16,025 nucleotides of DNA from CAZVRZ01 sp964629965 (lineage in GTDB: Bacteria; Chloroflexota; Anaerolineae; Anaerolineales; UBA4823): NCBI GenBank assembly GCA_964629965.1, contig CAZVRZ010000122.1:1-16025 (forward strand), in the 5' to 3' direction. This document shows, in pieces, positions 14,630 through 16,025 of this stretch (position 1 is its first letter; each line of letters starts with the position of its first letter). Both the position numbers and the translations under genes were made by a program. The notes beneath the pieces were generated by a model. It was not told the origin of the DNA. It ran no database searches and saw nothing but the letters and a program-made list of their open reading frames with translations.

Positions 14630-15928
14630 CTATGGTGCAAGATTGATGCCAGTTTCGTCGAGTTGTTCTATCGTGCAACCCGCTGAGCTAAGTTCTTCGA
14701 GAAGATGGGGCGAAAAATACTCCAGAGAGCCCAATATGGATACTCTGCGCGCCAGGCAAGCCTCTTGGGTAGAAAAGCCAATAGTGGGATGATATTTATC
14801 AATAAATGCTTGTATGATAGATATCTTTTTTTCAAGCTGGATTGGTACGAGCAAATAGTGGGCTATGGGCCGATGGTGGTTCATTTGCCCAGATGTTGGT
14901 AAAGGCGATGTTGGGGTAACTCGTGACATCTGCCAGTGGCGTAACGCCTCAACGATTGGCAGGTTACAGTTTTCTGATTTGAACCATGCTTGACCAATAT
15001 GAGGACTCTTCGATGCAGCGGTTAGCAGCCAGAAGTTGCATGCAATCACTTCTGGAGGCAGTGGATCAATATTTAGCGGTAGTTCGCTGGGTTTTGTTCC
15101 ACATGCTAACTTTGCAATATTCAGGTTTGTGGTTGCATGATTGTAAGCGTCTACGGCGGGTGTTTGTCTATCTGGCTGGTCGCCTATCTGACTACCGGTT
15201 CCTGCCAGGATGATGGGGACAGAGCGACCCAGAATAGCGCGTGCCAAAGTTTGGTACCAATCGAAAATCCGAAAGCCGCGTTGGTCTTGAATGTCTGGAC
15301 GTTTATCATAAGGTCGTGCGGTTGGCCAGCGCTCAGGACCACCGGCGCCCCAGTTGAGCGAACGATTGCCGGGCCAGGCGTATGCGGCGAGAGTAATTTT
15401 ATCAATATCTATCATCTTGGAACGTCGTTCTAAGGACTCTAGAGAAGCTCTTAAGAAAGCAGTGTCCCAATAATCGCCGCCCGGTTCTAAGGCGGGAAAC
15501 ACAGGTGTTAATTCCATTTTACTGGCCAATTGAGCCATGGGAAGGTAAAGATCGAGAAAGTGTTCTACCAGGTTAGCCTGGGCCCAGCAGCTTATTGGCC
15601 ATGCTTTCCGTGTATTGGGACGATCAAAAAACACTACATACTTCACTCCCCACCGGGCATAGCATTCTAGCAGGGTTGTCAGTTCGGGGATGGCTGGCGG
15701 AATATTAGCCGGGAATGTAAAATGGATGATCGGCTGAATTCCTGCTTTGATCAGCCCAAGGATGAAATTTTCCGGTATCGCCCGATGAGTAGGAGCTGAT
15801 AATGTTAGCCAGGCTGCTCCAAGCGATGACAATTCTGGCAGCCAGGTTGCTAAGTCAAGCTCACGATAGTGAAGCGTATCTGGATAATAGTGAAAACCAA
15901 GTCGATTGTTGTAAGATTGTGTGGGCAT
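14630..15928 (-). CDS. Cytoplasmic TIM-barrel glycosidase-like protein, probably inactive, with extra C-terminal domain
   Basis: This 432-aa protein is the first gene of the operon and has no signal peptide. Residues ~8-310 follow a glycosidase barrel: LGFHYYPD, IIHFTFPAN, YVVFFDRPNTRKAWP (97-111) at the acid/base position, LTPVFPALEPGGDYWD, ITLAAYAWPG, VPIILAGTGSQIGD (237-250) at the nucleophile position, and ACNFWLLTA. Related enzymes have NEPN and TEGG at these two places; here Arg103 and Gly243 replace the Glu residues. Residues ~355-432 form a compact alpha/beta domain (VGFS-like IGFSTQEACLARRVSILGS, then LLEELSSAGCTIEQL) that may bind a ligand or wall component. The ATG at 15928 is chosen because GGAG lies seven nt upstream; a TTG at 15964 would extend it by 12 residues without a ribosome site. 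ftsZ follows after 71 nt. Confidence 0.7.
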   Translation of the reverse strand: MPTQSYNNRLGFHYYPDTLHYRELDLATWLPELSSLGAAWLTLSAPTHRAIPENFILGLIKAGIQPIIHFTFPANIPPAIPELTTLLECYARWGVKYVVFFDRPNTRKAWPISCWAQANLVEHFLDLYLPMAQLASKMELTPVFPALEPGGDYWDTAFLRASLESLERRSKMIDIDKITLAAYAWPGNRSLNWGAGGPERWPTARPYDKRPDIQDQRGFRIFDWYQTLARAILGRSVPIILAGTGSQIGDQPDRQTPAVDAYNHATTNLNIAKLACGTKPSELPLNIDPLPPEVIACNFWLLTAASKSPHIGQAWFKSENCNLPIVEALRHWQMSRVTPTSPLPTSGQMNHHRPIAHYLLVPIQLEKKISIIQAFIDKYHPTIGFSTQEACLARRVSILGSLEYFSPHLLEELSSAGCTIEQLDETGINLAP

Positions 15929-16025
15929 GCAGATTCTCCATATTTCTCCTCCTGTAACCTGCAAGTTTTATGCCATTTATCAAAAAAGGCGGGTGAATCT
16001 ATGATATTTTAAGAATAATTTTCTG
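15929..16025 (-). promoter_or_regulatory. Leader upstream of the operon, promoter not resolved
   Basis: This AT-rich stretch precedes the first gene. It has a strong purine-rich ribosome site (GGAGGAG at 15946-15952 plus GGAG at 15936-15939). A TTGATA at 15978-15983 could be a -35, but no good -10 lies at the right distance. TATCAT (16001-16006) and TAAAAT (16006-16011) could be -10 boxes whose -35 would lie beyond the window edge. No riboswitch-like structure is evident. The promoter may therefore be here or in an upstream gene outside the window. Confidence 0.3.

Noticed and set aside
15929..15964. TTG start extending the first operon gene by 12 residues
   Set aside because: No ribosome site precedes the TTG, while the ATG at 15928 has GGAG at good spacing.

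Overview
The window reads as one long minus-strand gene cluster from a moderate-GC bacterium. I infer a member of the Chloroflexota (class Anaerolineae or close to it). The inference rests on recalled family resemblance: degenerate glycosidase-like proteins, a VanW-type peptidoglycan-binding domain fused to a class A serine hydrolase, and gingipain/CHAT-like peptidases beside very large TPR proteins. No database search was possible.

Layout. The last ~38 codons of an unrecognised plus-strand gene occupy 3-119. A convergent tRNA-Arg (anticodon UCG, CCA encoded) lies at 253-328 on the minus strand. From about 15.93 kb down to 353 there are ten minus-strand genes with gaps of 71 nt or less, an ATGA overlap, and one stop codon embedded in the next ribosome-binding site, so this is very probably a single operon. 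In transcription order: a cytoplasmic TIM-barrel glycosidase-like protein (432 aa); an FtsZ (394 aa); a small soluble protein (86 aa); a small one-TM protein (72 aa); a secreted glycosidase-like protein (381 aa); a membrane-anchored protein resembling a degenerate LytR-CpsA-Psr domain (251 aa); a small two-TM protein (108 aa); a giant TPR protein (1945 aa); a TPR plus gingipain/CHAT-like clan CD peptidase (931 aa); and a membrane-anchored VanW/class A serine hydrolase (504 aa).

How they may work together. The envelope and division flavour (FtsZ, peptidoglycan-binding domain, penicillin-recognising-fold hydrolase, LCP-like anchor) sits with a protease and giant scaffold pair. Several members look like enzymes that have lost catalytic residues. 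FtsZ has Asn in place of the T7-loop catalytic Asp. Both glycosidase-like proteins lack the two catalytic Glu. The LCP-like protein lacks the Arg of the PRD motif. By contrast, the peptidase His/Cys dyad and the hydrolase SxxK/SDN/KxG motifs are intact. The 86-aa protein aligns without gaps, in two blocks, to the C-terminal tail of the peptidase, so the two share a module. My best reading, which is inference, is a specialised septum- or envelope-remodelling system built around a secondary FtsZ and a TPR-scaffolded caspase-like peptidase. The tRNA gene and the plus-strand gene end look ordinary.
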